Shown: positions 17,440 through 26,867 of the stretch, piece after piece
How positions within the stretch are numbered: the first letter of the stretch is position 1
How the letters are laid out: the number at the start of each line of letters is the position of its first letter
Source: Clostridia bacterium
GTDB taxonomy: Bacteria; Bacteroidota; Bacteroidia; Bacteroidales; 4484-276
NCBI GenBank assembly: GCA_009928785.1
Contig: SABY01000009.1
Span: 1-62,813, forward strand
Length of the DNA stretch: 62,813 bases
Reading direction: 5' to 3'
Program-made: the position numbers and the translations under genes
Notes under the pieces: model-generated
What the model was told of the DNA's origin: nothing
Databases searched by the model: none
What the model saw: only the letters and a program-made list of their open reading frames with translations

Positions 17440-18585
17440 ATGCTTAATTTTTCAATCACTCCGGAGCAGGAAAAAATCAAAGAGAAATACCGCGATTTCG
17501 TGGAACACTGGGTTATTCCCAACCGTTTAAAATACGACGAGCTGGCGGAGTTTCCGTGGGATGTCGTTAAGGCTGCTTATCGCGAAGGTATTATGAACGG
17601 CCCCATGCCTATTAAATATGGCGGCCACGATCACAGCCTGCTCGATGGCACCATTGCCAGCGAGGAGCTTGGCGCCGGCTGCATCGGTATCGGCATAAGC
17701 ATCGATGCAAATACCCTGGCGCTGACGCCGCTTTATTTGGCCGCCAGCGACGAACAGAAAAATAAATATTTTGGTATCATCAACGAAGTGCAGGGGGTGG
17801 CCGCCTATTGCCTCACCGAGCCTAATGCCGGCAGCGACGTGCAGGGCATCAAGTCCACCGCCATCCGCCACGGCGACAAATACATCCTCAACGGACACAA
17901 GCGCTTTATCACCAATGCAGAAGCTTCTACTTTTCTCACTGTTTTTGCCATTACCGATCCCGAAAAAGGATCGCGTAGCCTTACCGCGTTTTTGGTTCCT
18001 ACCGATTCGCCGGGAGTGGAGATGAAGCCTCGTTTGAAAAAAATGGGACAGAAAGCCAGTGTACAAAACGAAATCATTTTCACGGATGTAGAAATTCCCA
18101 TAGCCAACCGCATCGGCGATGAGGGTTACGGTTTTATCATTGCCATGAAAACTTTCGATCGCACGCGCACGGGTGTAGCAGCACTGAGCTTAGGCAATGC
18201 CCGCGCTGCTTACGAAACCGCCAAAGAATGGACTAAAAACCGCAAGCAATTTGGCAAACCCATTGCCGCCAATCAGGCCATCGCCTTTATGCTGGCCGAT
18301 ATGGCTACCAAGATCGAAAATGCACGCCTGCTTACCTGGTATGCTGCCTGGGCTTACGACAACGATACCCGAAAGCTCAACAAGCTCTCGGCAATGTCCA
18401 AACTGTACGCTTCCGATATTGGTATGGAAGTTACCACCGACGCCGTTCAGGCCATGGGTGGCGACGGCTATACATGGGATTTTGCTGTGGAAAAAATGAT
18501 GCGCGACGCCAAGCTTTGCCAGATTTACGAAGGTACCAACCAAATTCAGCGGCTGGTGATTTCAAAGGCAATCCTCAAGGAATAA
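17440..18585 (+). CDS. Acyl-CoA dehydrogenase
   Basis: A 381-residue flavoenzyme of the usual ACAD length. The N-terminal helical domain starts MLNFSITPEQEKIKEKYRDF; the FAD/substrate signature AYCLTEPNAGSDVQGIKSTA lies near 131-150; the C-terminal domain has FDRTRTGVAALSLGNARAA, RKQFGKPIAANQAIAF and QAMGGDGYTWDF. The catalytic base is expected at the Glu of IYEGTNQIQR close to the C-terminus. It oxidises an acyl-CoA to the 2-enoyl-CoA, passing electrons to ETF; chain length cannot be inferred. No etfAB is adjacent. It ends 15 nt from hypD, which runs towards it. Confidence 0.93.
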   Translation: MLNFSITPEQEKIKEKYRDFVEHWVIPNRLKYDELAEFPWDVVKAAYREGIMNGPMPIKYGGHDHSLLDGTIASEELGAGCIGIGISIDANTLALTPLYLAASDEQKNKYFGIINEVQGVAAYCLTEPNAGSDVQGIKSTAIRHGDKYILNGHKRFITNAEASTFLTVFAITDPEKGSRSLTAFLVPTDSPGVEMKPRLKKMGQKASVQNEIIFTDVEIPIANRIGDEGYGFIIAMKTFDRTRTGVAALSLGNARAAYETAKEWTKNRKQFGKPIAANQAIAFMLADMATKIENARLLTWYAAWAYDNDTRKLNKLSAMSKLYASDIGMEVTTDAVQAMGGDGYTWDFAVEKMMRDAKLCQIYEGTNQIQRLVISKAILKE

Positions 18586-18600
18586 AATCCGTATCCTGGA

Positions 18601-19674
18601 TTAATTATATCGATAATGCGCATGGCAGGCGCCTTCGCTCGAAACCATGCAGGCACCCACGGGGTCTTGTGGCGTACACACGGTGCCAAAGAGTTTACAG
18701 TCAGCGGGCGATTTTACGCCTTTTAATATCTGTCCACAAATACACCCTTTGGGTTCGCGGGTCGCTTCGATATCGACTGCAATATTTTCGGCATCCAGGT
18801 CGGCATATTTTCCTTGAAGTTTTAAACCACTGTCGGGTAGTATGCCCAGTCCGCGCCACCAGTCGTCGCGGGGTTCAAAAATTTCGGCCACAAGTTGCTG
18901 TGCTTTTGGATTACCTTCGGGAGGTACGGCACGCCGGTATTGTATTTCCACCCTGGGAGCTTCATTTTCGATTTGCTGCACCAGCATATAAATAGCCTGC
19001 AAAAGATCAAGTGGCTCAAATCCGGATATTACCACGCCAACCCGGTATTTTTCGGCCAGATGCTGATACATGCCGCTACCGGTGATGGCGCTCACATGCC
19101 CGGGGCCGATGTACCCGTGGATGTTCACACCTTCGTCGATGAGAGCGGCCATGGCTGGCGGCATCACCTTGTGTGAGCTGAGGAAAAAGAAATTATTGAT
19201 TTTTTCTTGATGCGCTATTTGTATTCCGGCAGCGCTACCGGGAGTAGTGGTTTCAAAACCTATACCCGGGAAAACGATGCGTTTTTCCGGATTTTTTTTT
19301 GCCAATGTAAGGGCGTCGATGATGCTATAAACAATGCGCACATCGGCGCCACGGGCTTTCTCGCTGTCGAGCGAAGAGGATGATCCCGGAACCCGGATCA
19401 GGTCGCCAAAAGTTGTAATGATTACATCAGGAAGCCGCGCCAGGGCGATGGTATGATCGATAAAGCGGCGGCTGGTGACGCACACCGGACAGCCAGGACC
19501 CGACAAAAGCCGGATGGTTGGCGGCAGCAGCGCGGGAATACCATATTTTCGGATTGCCATCGTGTGTCCGCCGCACACCTCCATCAGATTGATGGATCGG
19601 GTGGAGATGGCTTTGATTTTATCAGCAAGCGCCAGCACCAGTTTTTTATCTCTGTATTCGTCAATGTATTTCAC
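18601..19674 (-). CDS. hypD: Hydrogenase maturation protein HypD
   Basis: A 357-residue HypD with all key motifs: EVCGGHT (C34), GPGCPVCV (C62 and C65), the GFETTTPG region near 144 and a C-terminal [4Fe-4S] region with several cysteines (GCICGQ, C329, TVCTPQ, GACHAHY). In [NiFe]-hydrogenase assembly HypD with HypC holds the iron while its CN and CO ligands are added. hypC, hypE and hypF are not in the window. Instead the next genes on the strand are hydE and hydF of the [FeFe] system, an unusual pairing. The 149-nt gap to hydE holds palindromes but no gene. Confidence 0.95.
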   Translation of the reverse strand: MKYIDEYRDKKLVLALADKIKAISTRSINLMEVCGGHTMAIRKYGIPALLPPTIRLLSGPGCPVCVTSRRFIDHTIALARLPDVIITTFGDLIRVPGSSSSLDSEKARGADVRIVYSIIDALTLAKKNPEKRIVFPGIGFETTTPGSAAGIQIAHQEKINNFFFLSSHKVMPPAMAALIDEGVNIHGYIGPGHVSAITGSGMYQHLAEKYRVGVVISGFEPLDLLQAIYMLVQQIENEAPRVEIQYRRAVPPEGNPKAQQLVAEIFEPRDDWWRGLGILPDSGLKLQGKYADLDAENIAVDIEATREPKGCICGQILKGVKSPADCKLFGTVCTPQDPVGACMVSSEGACHAHYRYN

Positions 19675-19732
19675 AAGGTCATACTTTTACATTAGTATCA
19701 GTCCATGAAGTAATCATAACATTTTAATTATT

Positions 19733-19783
19733 TGGGCTAAAACCCACTATATTTTTTTTGCTTTTACCCCCGGACATCCGGGG
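19733..19783. repeat. Palindromic (REP-like) pair between hypD and hydE
   Basis: TGGG-ctaaaa-CCCA (19733-19746) is followed by CCCCGGA-ca-TCCGGGG (19768-19783). The second has a perfect 7-bp stem and a T-rich stretch before it. It could act as a processing hairpin between the co-oriented hydE and hypD; it does not have a trailing T run on the minus strand adequate for a clear terminator beyond scattered A/T. Confidence 0.45.
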
Positions 19784-19823
19784 TTGGTGATCAGTTGGCT
19801 ACAAAAAATATCCAATTTAAAAT

Positions 19824-20900
19824 TCATTCTCCATTAACATTCTGTCTTCGGCTGTAATAATGCTGCGAATCGCCCCATTCGCCCAGCGCTACCTGGCAGC
19901 CGGCGCTTTCGATAGAAACTTTGAGATTGGCCAACTGGCTTTCGGTTTCTTCGTGCAGGTTGGGCTTGTTGGCATACAACTGATAACCTTCCCTGTATTT
20001 GAGCGGGGTAAGATTGGGCATAATCACGTTGGCGCCAACGGTGAGCGCTCTTTCGCGGCCTTGCGGGTGCAGCGTTTGCATGGCAGTGGTGGCAGCAATG
20101 TTGATGTCGGGCATCATAATGCGCAGCAATGCCACCATTTTCATCGACAGTTCAAAGCGCTCATCGGCAGGCAGCAACAGGTGGCGATATTTATAAAGTG
20201 GCGTAGCTTCGTGCGCTATGTAAGGCCCCATGCCCACCATGTCGATATTTTGATTTTTGATAAAAAGCAGGTCGTCGGCAAGATGACCGATGGTTTGAAA
20301 AGGCAGGCCAATCATCACGCCGGTGCCGGTTTGGTAGCCGCAATCCTGCAAAAGTTTTAGAGCATCGAGGCGCTTGTCGAAACTATGCAACGGATCGTCG
20401 GGGTGCATCTTTTGATACAGATCGCGGTTGGATGTTTCGATGCGCAGCAGATAACGATGTGCTCCGTTTTGTTGCCAGAGCTTTAAAGTCTCAGCGGTTT
20501 GCTCGCCCAACGACAGCGTTACGTGGAGTTCGCCCCGGGTTGCATCGCGTATCTGCGAAAGCAAGAAGGCAATTTTTTCCACAAAGATTTTATCATTTCT
20601 TTCGCCCGCCTGCAACACCAGCGATCCGAAGTTGTTGCGATGTGCCAGCAAAGCGGCTTCTATAACTTCTTCGTCGGCGAGGGTATAACGTTTTACGTTT
20701 CTATTGCCGCGACGTACGCCGCAGTAAAAGCAGTTTTTGGCGCAGCGGTTCGAGTATTCAATCAGTCCGCGGTAATAAACCTTATTGCCCACAGCCTCCT
20801 GTTTTACTTGCTGCACCTGCCGGTACAATTCCTCCAGTTCGGCGCCCCGGCTCAACAAAAGTTTGGTGATCGTTTCTTTATTAATAATTTCTAATGTCAT
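19824..20900 (-). CDS. hydE: [FeFe]-hydrogenase maturase HydE (radical SAM)
   Basis: A 358-residue radical SAM enzyme with the CxxxCxxC motif at C53, C57 and C60 (NRCAKNCFYCG), followed by GVRRGNRNVKRYTL as in HydE and BioB-like proteins. HydE provides the diiron synthon of the H-cluster during [FeFe]-hydrogenase maturation in the cytoplasm, with HydG and HydF. It lies 43 nt downstream of hydF on the same strand, with a TACTTTTG box on the minus strand in that gap, so it may have a promoter of its own. hydG and a hydrogenase structural gene are not in the window. Confidence 0.93.
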   Translation of the reverse strand: MTLEIINKETITKLLLSRGAELEELYRQVQQVKQEAVGNKVYYRGLIEYSNRCAKNCFYCGVRRGNRNVKRYTLADEEVIEAALLAHRNNFGSLVLQAGERNDKIFVEKIAFLLSQIRDATRGELHVTLSLGEQTAETLKLWQQNGAHRYLLRIETSNRDLYQKMHPDDPLHSFDKRLDALKLLQDCGYQTGTGVMIGLPFQTIGHLADDLLFIKNQNIDMVGMGPYIAHEATPLYKYRHLLLPADERFELSMKMVALLRIMMPDINIAATTAMQTLHPQGRERALTVGANVIMPNLTPLKYREGYQLYANKPNLHEETESQLANLKVSIESAGCQVALGEWGDSQHYYSRRQNVNGE

Positions 20901-20910
20901 GGTTCAGTAG

Positions 20911-20941
20911 CAAAAGTACTTCTGCTGGTTGTTAAAAAAAA
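20911..20941 (-). promoter_or_regulatory. Possible promoter for hydE
   Basis: On the minus strand TTTT, 19 nt, then TACTTTTG (20911-20918) gives a full -7 match and three of four bases of the -33 TTTG. The transcript would start within a few bases of the ATG, giving an almost leaderless mRNA. Confidence 0.4.
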
Positions 20942-20943
20942 AG

Positions 20944-22158
20944 TTAGTTTTTTTCTAAAGATAAAAAAGGAGCCACGGATCTTTCGTAAATGCCATGCAG
21001 CCAGGCGATGGCCATACCGTAATTGGTTACAGGTATGCCGGCTTCTACGGCAGGCCGCAGGCGACCGGCAATTTGTTTGCGGGTAATCATGCAGCCACCG
21101 CATTGCACCACCAGCGCATATTCATGGATGTCGCGCGGAAGGTTGTCGAGGCCTGCCACGGTGTCGAATTCGAGTCTTTTTCCGGTTTCTTTTCTCATCC
21201 AGTTGGGAATCTTTACACGGCCAATGTCGTCGCACGAAACATGATGGGTGCACGATTCGAGGATCAGCACGCGGTCGCCATCTTTTAGATCAGCAATTTT
21301 GGGTGTGCCTATCAGGTAATTATCAAAGTCGCCTTTGTGGTGGGCCAGCATAATGCTGAAGCTGGTGAGCGGGATGTTGCGCGGGATGATCTTGCTCACC
21401 ATCCCAAATGCCTGACTATCGGTGATCACGAGTGTTGGTTGCGGTTTGGCATGTTTCAGATAATGCCTCAATTGGTTTTCGCGAAGGAGAATAGCCACCG
21501 CATGATTATCGAGGATGTCGCGTACGGCCTGCATTTGCGGCAAAATCATTCTACCTTCCGGTGCTTCACTATCGATGGGCGTCACCAGCAGCACAATGTC
21601 GTCGGGGGCAAGCAGGTCGCCCAGCATCGACTTGGTGGTGTATGCCGATTCCGGCACCAGCCGCTGTATGGCTTGTATCACCTCCGCCATGGCGTCGGGT
21701 TGTACCACACTAAAGTCGATGATGATACAGGGTTCGGTGGCCGTAATCTTTTCGCGCGCTATTCCCGACAAAGGCTCCACATCGCTTTTGTTGTGGATGA
21801 TAAAAAAGGGAAGATCGAAAGATTTGAATTCATCAACCAAACTTTTCTCGTATTCGCCAAACATGTTGTTGGTGATAACGAGCACAGCCAGGTCGATGGT
21901 TTTGATGATGGCACGGGTGCGGGCAATACGTTTGACGCCCAGCTCGCCGGTATCGTCGATGCCGGCAGTATCCACCAAAACGGAGGCGCCGATACCAGGA
22001 ATCTCTATCGACTTTTTTACCGGGTCGGTGGTGGTTCCTGCCATAGCGCTCACAATGGCTACTTCCTGCCCCGCCAGTGCATTGATGATGGAGCTTTTGC
22101 CATTGTTGCGCCGCCCGAAAATACCCACATGGGGTTTGGCATCTTTTCCTTTGTTCAT
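20944..22158 (-). CDS. hydF: [FeFe]-hydrogenase maturation GTPase HydF
   Basis: A 404-residue protein. The N-terminal GTPase has the P-loop GRRNNGKS (residues 15-22), a G2/G3 region (AGTTTDPV, VDTAGIDD) and a G4-like NKSD. A middle dimerisation domain follows, and the C-terminal cluster domain has CTHH (C303, H305, H306) and CGGC (C353, C356). HydF is the scaffold that carries the immature H-cluster to HydA. In most homologues a His precedes the CxxC; here it is Gln352. A -7 box (TAGATTTG on the minus strand, 22179-22186) lies 20 nt upstream, and the gene diverges from the secreted subtilase. Confidence 0.93.
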   Translation of the reverse strand: MNKGKDAKPHVGIFGRRNNGKSSIINALAGQEVAIVSAMAGTTTDPVKKSIEIPGIGASVLVDTAGIDDTGELGVKRIARTRAIIKTIDLAVLVITNNMFGEYEKSLVDEFKSFDLPFFIIHNKSDVEPLSGIAREKITATEPCIIIDFSVVQPDAMAEVIQAIQRLVPESAYTTKSMLGDLLAPDDIVLLVTPIDSEAPEGRMILPQMQAVRDILDNHAVAILLRENQLRHYLKHAKPQPTLVITDSQAFGMVSKIIPRNIPLTSFSIMLAHHKGDFDNYLIGTPKIADLKDGDRVLILESCTHHVSCDDIGRVKIPNWMRKETGKRLEFDTVAGLDNLPRDIHEYALVVQCGGCMITRKQIAGRLRPAVEAGIPVTNYGMAIAWLHGIYERSVAPFLSLEKN

Positions 22159-22281
22159 AATTGATTAAATTATTTTGGCAAATCTACAGAAAACAAAAAG
22201 GAAGCAGCAGTGCACCTTTTTCCAAAGATTATTTTTACTTTATTTGCAATTACAAATACCATCAACGAAATAAACACTACT

Positions 22282-25200
22282 ATGAAACTATTACGTACCA
22301 CGTTGCTTCCGATGATTTTGCTGGCTTTTATCTTGTCTGGCAGCCTTTGCCTCAGTGGGCAGGCCGGTTTGCATTTCAAAAATCTAACCATTGAAACACC
22401 AGCCAACGCCAACGATTATTTGGCTACAGCCAATATTGCCGACGAACAAATGTTTAACGGAAGTTTTTATAAAATCGTTCAGTTTGAACAAATTCCTACC
22501 GTCGATCAGCGGCAAGAGCTTGCGATGGCAGGCATTCGTTTGCTCGACTACATTCCCGAAAAGGGCTACTTTGCTGCTTTTCGCAATGATTTTACCCACG
22601 TAGATGCTGACGCTTTTCAGATGCGTAGTATCATCGACATTTCGCCTGCTATCAAACTGGCGCCCATGCTTTACGCGGGGAGCTATCCCGATTATGCTTT
22701 GCGTGCCAACGGAAAAATCAGCTTGCTTGTTAGCATCTTTCCCAATGTGGAAGCAGAAATTGCCTACCAGGCATTGCTAAAGCAAAATATAGAAGTTGCG
22801 GCCCCGGCGGAGGGTGCTGAATTTTTTAGTGTTATCTGTAATATTGATCAGATAAAACAACTGGCTGCTTTGCCTTTTGTAGTTTATCTGGAGCCAATGT
22901 ATCCGGAGCCTGAGCCTGAAAACTACACCGGGCGCACATTGCATCGTGGCAATGCCATAGCTTCCGACCTGTCGGCCGGACGACATTATGATGGCACCGG
23001 CGTTAATGTAATGCTTCAGGATGATGGCAACATCGGGCCGCACATAGATTTTGCAGGACGCATCGGCAATCAATATGTAGGATATTTTGGTGGCGATCAT
23101 GGCGATCATTGTGCCGGAATTATTGCTGCTGCCGGTAATATCGATCCACACGCGCGGGGCAATGCTTTTGGAGCAACGCTTTATGTTTATGGTGCTGCAC
23201 CCGAATATCCCGGCTTTACGCAAATACCATCTCATTATTTTAGTAATCAAATCAGAGTTACTTCTACCTCTTACAGCAATGGTTGTAATGCCGGCTATAC
23301 CTCGCTTGCGCGCCTGCTCGATGTACAGATTAATTTATATCCTGCCCTGATGCACGTGTTTTCGGCGGGAAACGACGGCACGAGCGATTGCAACTATGGC
23401 GCCGGTCCGGGTTGGGGAAATATTACCGGCGGCCATAAAGTGGCTAAAAATGTGATGACGGTAGCCAACCTTGATGAGATGGATAATCTCTCCTCTTCAA
23501 GCAGCAGGGGTCCGGCACACGATGGACGCATAAAACCCGACATTTCTGCCAAAGGCTCCGATGTGTATAGCACCTTACCCGATGATGAATATGGTTTCAA
23601 ATCCGGTACTTCTATGTCGTGTCCGGGTGTTGCCGGTGTAATGGCGCAACTTTTCGATGCATATCGGCAGCTCAGTGGTGGCACCGACCCACTGGGCGGA
23701 TTGCTGAAAGGAATTGTGCTAAACACTGCCGAAGATTTAGGTAATCAGGGTCCCGACTTTCGTTTTGGCTGGGGGCGTATCAATGCCTTGCGTGCCGTGA
23801 AAGTGCTTGAAGACAGTCGCTATGATTCGGCTACCATCGAAACCGGACAAACGCTTATCCATAACTTTGAAGTACCAGAAAATACAGCACAAATGCGTGT
23901 GATGGTTTATTGGACAGATTACCAATCATCCGTAAATACCAACTGGGCATTGGTCAACAACCTCGACATTACTGTTGCTGATCCAGAAAGTACGGTTTGG
24001 CAGCCCTGGGTGCTTAATCATTATCCTCATCCCGACAGCCTAAACAAAACAGCCATTCGAGGCATCGACGACCGGAACAACATGGAACAGGTGACGCTGG
24101 ATGCGCCTGCTGCCGGAACTTACAGCCTTTCCGTAGAAGGAACCAACGTGCCGCAGGGACCACAGAAATATTACATCATTTTTGAATTTATTCCGGAAGC
24201 GGTGGTTTTGACCTATCCGGCAGGTGGTGAACAATTGACGCCGGGAACAAAGGAACTGATTCGTTGGGATGCATTCGGAAATGACGAAACTTTTAATATC
24301 GAACTCTCGATAGACAACGGGACTACCTGGGAGCTGGTGAAAGATAATATTGCCGCAAACGCGCGTGCATTTGAGTGGGATGTTCCCAATGCTGCCAGTG
24401 GGCAGATATGGATGCGCATTTCGCGCGGCGAATATACTTCGCAGACGCCCGGCGCTTTTTCTATCATGGCCGTGCCCCGCAGTCTGGCCATCGACTGGGC
24501 TTGTGAAAATGCGCTGCACCTAAGCTGGATCGAAGTGCCCGAAGCTACCGAATACACCATTTACCAACTGGGCGAAAAATATATGGAACCCATCGCCACT
24601 ACTACCATCAATTCTTTTATTGTTGATAATATCAATTCGTCCGGTACATTCTGGTTCAGCGTAAGTGCCAGTGGCTTAAATGACGCGAAGAGTATGCGTG
24701 CCAATGCCATAAAGAAAAGCCCGGGAACCTTTCAGTGCCATCAGAGCGACGCCTGGCTTACGGCTGCTCCATCAGTGGATTGGGGGCTTTTCCAGTCGTG
24801 CATGAATATCGAAGCACTCGAAGTGACAGTAGAGATGAAAAATTTTGGTATCGAACCCATTACAGATCCTGAATTTGGCTTTCAGCTTGATGAAGGGGTA
24901 GTTATTGTGGAAACCTATTTCGGAACTATTCAACCGGATTCTTCCATTTTGTTCACCTTTAGCGACCCCATCAGTATTGTGGAAATTGGCGAATATGTAC
25001 TCAAGACGTGGGTAAGCTATGCTTCCGACGAAAATCCTGACAACAATCTGCTTGTCACAAACCTTGAAGTAATTGAAGGCGCCGTATTTTTGCCAGGCAA
25101 TACGCAAACTTTTGAAAATTTCGAAAATTGTATTCCTGCGCCGCTGTGCGAACTCCTCAACTGCCCGTTGTCAGAAAACTGGATTAATCTTACTAACCAG

Positions 25201-25917
25201 GAAAAGGATGATGTGGACTGGCGCGTGTGGCATGGTGGTACCAGCACTTACAATACAGGCCCTTCGGCCGATCATACCACCGGCACCAGCGACGGGAAAT
25301 ATCTATACACCGAACCTTCTGTGATATGTTTTGATAAGTTGGCCACCATGATGTCGCCGTGTATCGATTTGACCAATGGAGTGAGTCCGGCGCTCGATTT
25401 TTGGGTACATGCCTATGGCGCCGATATTGGCCGTTTGCATGTAGATATTTTCGATGGCTCTGCAACCCGGCGCGACATTATGCCGCCTATCATTGGCAAC
25501 CAGGGCAACGAATGGAAAAATATAGTAGCTGACCTGACCGAATACAACGGCAAAAAAATAGGACTCCGTTTTAGGGTTTATACCAGTGGCGGCCAGCGTG
25601 GCGACCTGGCTATCGACGATATTGCAATTACGGATGTTACCGCTATTGGTAATCACAACATAGGCGATGGAGCATTAAATCTTTATCCCAACCCCACCAA
25701 TGGATTGGTGAATGTAACCCTTGAAAATGCCGGCACGGAAAAGTTTGCGCTTGAAGTTCTCGATATTTATGGTCGCACTGTTTATACCAAAGCATTTGCG
25801 CCGATTGACGGACGTATCGTGCATGCGCTCGATTTGTCGGGTTTGCCAGGGGGTGTTTATTTTGTCAGGCTTGTCTCGCAAAGCAATTCTTATAATACCA
25901 AGCTAACGATCCGGTAG
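22282..25917 (+). CDS. Secreted S8 (subtilisin-like) protease with T9SS type A sorting domain
   Basis: A 1211-residue exported protease. A signal peptide covers about residues 1-29. The S8 domain has the Asp motif VMLQDDGNIG, the His motif HGDHCAGI, the oxyanion Asn in FSAGNDG and the Ser motif SGTSMSCPGVAG, all intact. A beta-sandwich part follows, then Fn3/Ig-like repeats, then a jellyroll (MAM-like) region near 970-1120. The final 75 residues (LNLYPNPTNGLVNV ... GVYFVRL) form the T9SS type A signal that directs export across the outer membrane. The frame is open a little further upstream, but the ATG at 22282 directly precedes the signal peptide. No T9SS machinery gene is nearby. Confidence 0.92.
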   Translation: MKLLRTTLLPMILLAFILSGSLCLSGQAGLHFKNLTIETPANANDYLATANIADEQMFNGSFYKIVQFEQIPTVDQRQELAMAGIRLLDYIPEKGYFAAFRNDFTHVDADAFQMRSIIDISPAIKLAPMLYAGSYPDYALRANGKISLLVSIFPNVEAEIAYQALLKQNIEVAAPAEGAEFFSVICNIDQIKQLAALPFVVYLEPMYPEPEPENYTGRTLHRGNAIASDLSAGRHYDGTGVNVMLQDDGNIGPHIDFAGRIGNQYVGYFGGDHGDHCAGIIAAAGNIDPHARGNAFGATLYVYGAAPEYPGFTQIPSHYFSNQIRVTSTSYSNGCNAGYTSLARLLDVQINLYPALMHVFSAGNDGTSDCNYGAGPGWGNITGGHKVAKNVMTVANLDEMDNLSSSSSRGPAHDGRIKPDISAKGSDVYSTLPDDEYGFKSGTSMSCPGVAGVMAQLFDAYRQLSGGTDPLGGLLKGIVLNTAEDLGNQGPDFRFGWGRINALRAVKVLEDSRYDSATIETGQTLIHNFEVPENTAQMRVMVYWTDYQSSVNTNWALVNNLDITVADPESTVWQPWVLNHYPHPDSLNKTAIRGIDDRNNMEQVTLDAPAAGTYSLSVEGTNVPQGPQKYYIIFEFIPEAVVLTYPAGGEQLTPGTKELIRWDAFGNDETFNIELSIDNGTTWELVKDNIAANARAFEWDVPNAASGQIWMRISRGEYTSQTPGAFSIMAVPRSLAIDWACENALHLSWIEVPEATEYTIYQLGEKYMEPIATTTINSFIVDNINSSGTFWFSVSASGLNDAKSMRANAIKKSPGTFQCHQSDAWLTAAPSVDWGLFQSCMNIEALEVTVEMKNFGIEPITDPEFGFQLDEGVVIVETYFGTIQPDSSILFTFSDPISIVEIGEYVLKTWVSYASDENPDNNLLVTNLEVIEGAVFLPGNTQTFENFENCIPAPLCELLNCPLSENWINLTNQEKDDVDWRVWHGGTSTYNTGPSADHTTGTSDGKYLYTEPSVICFDKLATMMSPCIDLTNGVSPALDFWVHAYGADIGRLHVDIFDGSATRRDIMPPIIGNQGNEWKNIVADLTEYNGKKIGLRFRVYTSGGQRGDLAIDDIAITDVTAIGNHNIGDGALNLYPNPTNGLVNVTLENAGTEKFALEVLDIYGRTVYTKAFAPIDGRIVHALDLSGLPGGVYFVRLVSQSNSYNTKLTIR

Positions 25918-25949
25918 TCGTCTTTTTCGGGTTTGCCGGAAGGATAGCT

Positions 25950-25994
25950 AACCCAAACCTTCAGATTTCGTAACACCGACTGAAGGTTTGGGTT
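25950..25994. terminator. Strong 15-bp stem-loop between the subtilase and DUF169 genes
   Basis: AACCCAAACCTTCAG (25950-25964) pairs perfectly with 25980-25994 across a 15-nt loop. It lies 32 nt after the protease stop. The T tract after it is short and broken (TATTAAT), so it may be a terminator or an mRNA-stabilising hairpin. Confidence 0.65.
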
Positions 25995-26035
25995 TATTAA
26001 TAAAAAAACTTGTCGAATTCAAGAAGAACTTCGTT

Positions 26036-26767
26036 ATGATGAAACAAGCTACACCAGACTTTCTAATAGAAAAAGCCAATTACAACAAGCCTGTGGTGGT
26101 GGTTTATGATGCACCTTCCGACACGCATTTTGGCGAGATCGTCGAACTGAAAGCGCAGGGGCGTGTATGTCTTTTTGCCCATTACAAAAATTGGATGAAT
26201 GGTAAAACGCTTCGTCTGACGGCCACTAATTTTGGCTGCGGTGGCTGCGGCACATGGTTTTTTGGTGTGCAGGGGCGCAACCGAGAGAGCTACATTAGTT
26301 TTCTGACTGACGACGAAGGCTTGAAAGCCAACCACGAGCTGATGGGTGAGTGGTTTGATAATGCTAAACGTTATCAGCCAGCACACGATTCCATTTTCGT
26401 GGGTCCATATCATGCCGATTCAGTGGCTTTCGCCAAAACCTTTACCTTTTTTGTAAACCCCGATCAACTGAGTATTTTTATAGCGGCCGCCAATTATTTT
26501 GCTGCACCTTCTTTGCCCGATCCGGTGAAGGTGCAGTTTGGCTCCGGCTGCTCCGAGTTGCTGCCCCATCTGTCCGAAATCACACATCCACAGGCTACCA
26601 TTGGCAGCACGGATCTGGCCATGCGCAAATATCTGCCACCCGACATGATGGCGTTTACGGTAAACAAACCCATGTTCGACAACTTTTGCCGCCTCGACGA
26701 TACCAGCTTTTTGAACAAGCCTTTTCTGGAGGGTCTGAAAAAGGCACGCGGAGGTGCTTTGATTTAA
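26036..26767 (+). CDS. DUF169 family protein
   Basis: A 243-residue soluble protein of the DUF169 (ArCR-like) family, which has no assigned function. It has no signal peptide or membrane helix. A cysteine-glycine motif, FGCGGCGTWFFG (near residues 72-83), and a second cysteine in FGSGCSELL are typical of the family and might bind a metal or cofactor; that is inference. Two adjacent ATG codons (26036, 26039) precede MKQATPDFLIEKANY; an upstream in-frame codon would lie inside the stem-loop region and is less likely. Neighbours give no functional clue. Confidence 0.75.
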   Translation: MMKQATPDFLIEKANYNKPVVVVYDAPSDTHFGEIVELKAQGRVCLFAHYKNWMNGKTLRLTATNFGCGGCGTWFFGVQGRNRESYISFLTDDEGLKANHELMGEWFDNAKRYQPAHDSIFVGPYHADSVAFAKTFTFFVNPDQLSIFIAAANYFAAPSLPDPVKVQFGSGCSELLPHLSEITHPQATIGSTDLAMRKYLPPDMMAFTVNKPMFDNFCRLDDTSFLNKPFLEGLKKARGGALI

Positions 26768-26867
26768 TGGCTGTAATGCTTTGGTTTTTTTTAATGGAAA
26801 TGTTAGAAATCATTGGGTGCGTTTTACCTTCATCAAAAATTAACAAACCTTCCCTCTCTTCTTCCGG

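Noticed and set aside
22210..22281. Earlier start for the subtilase
   Set aside because: The added 24 residues carry no signal-peptide logic, while the ATG at 22282 is followed at once by a proper signal peptide.
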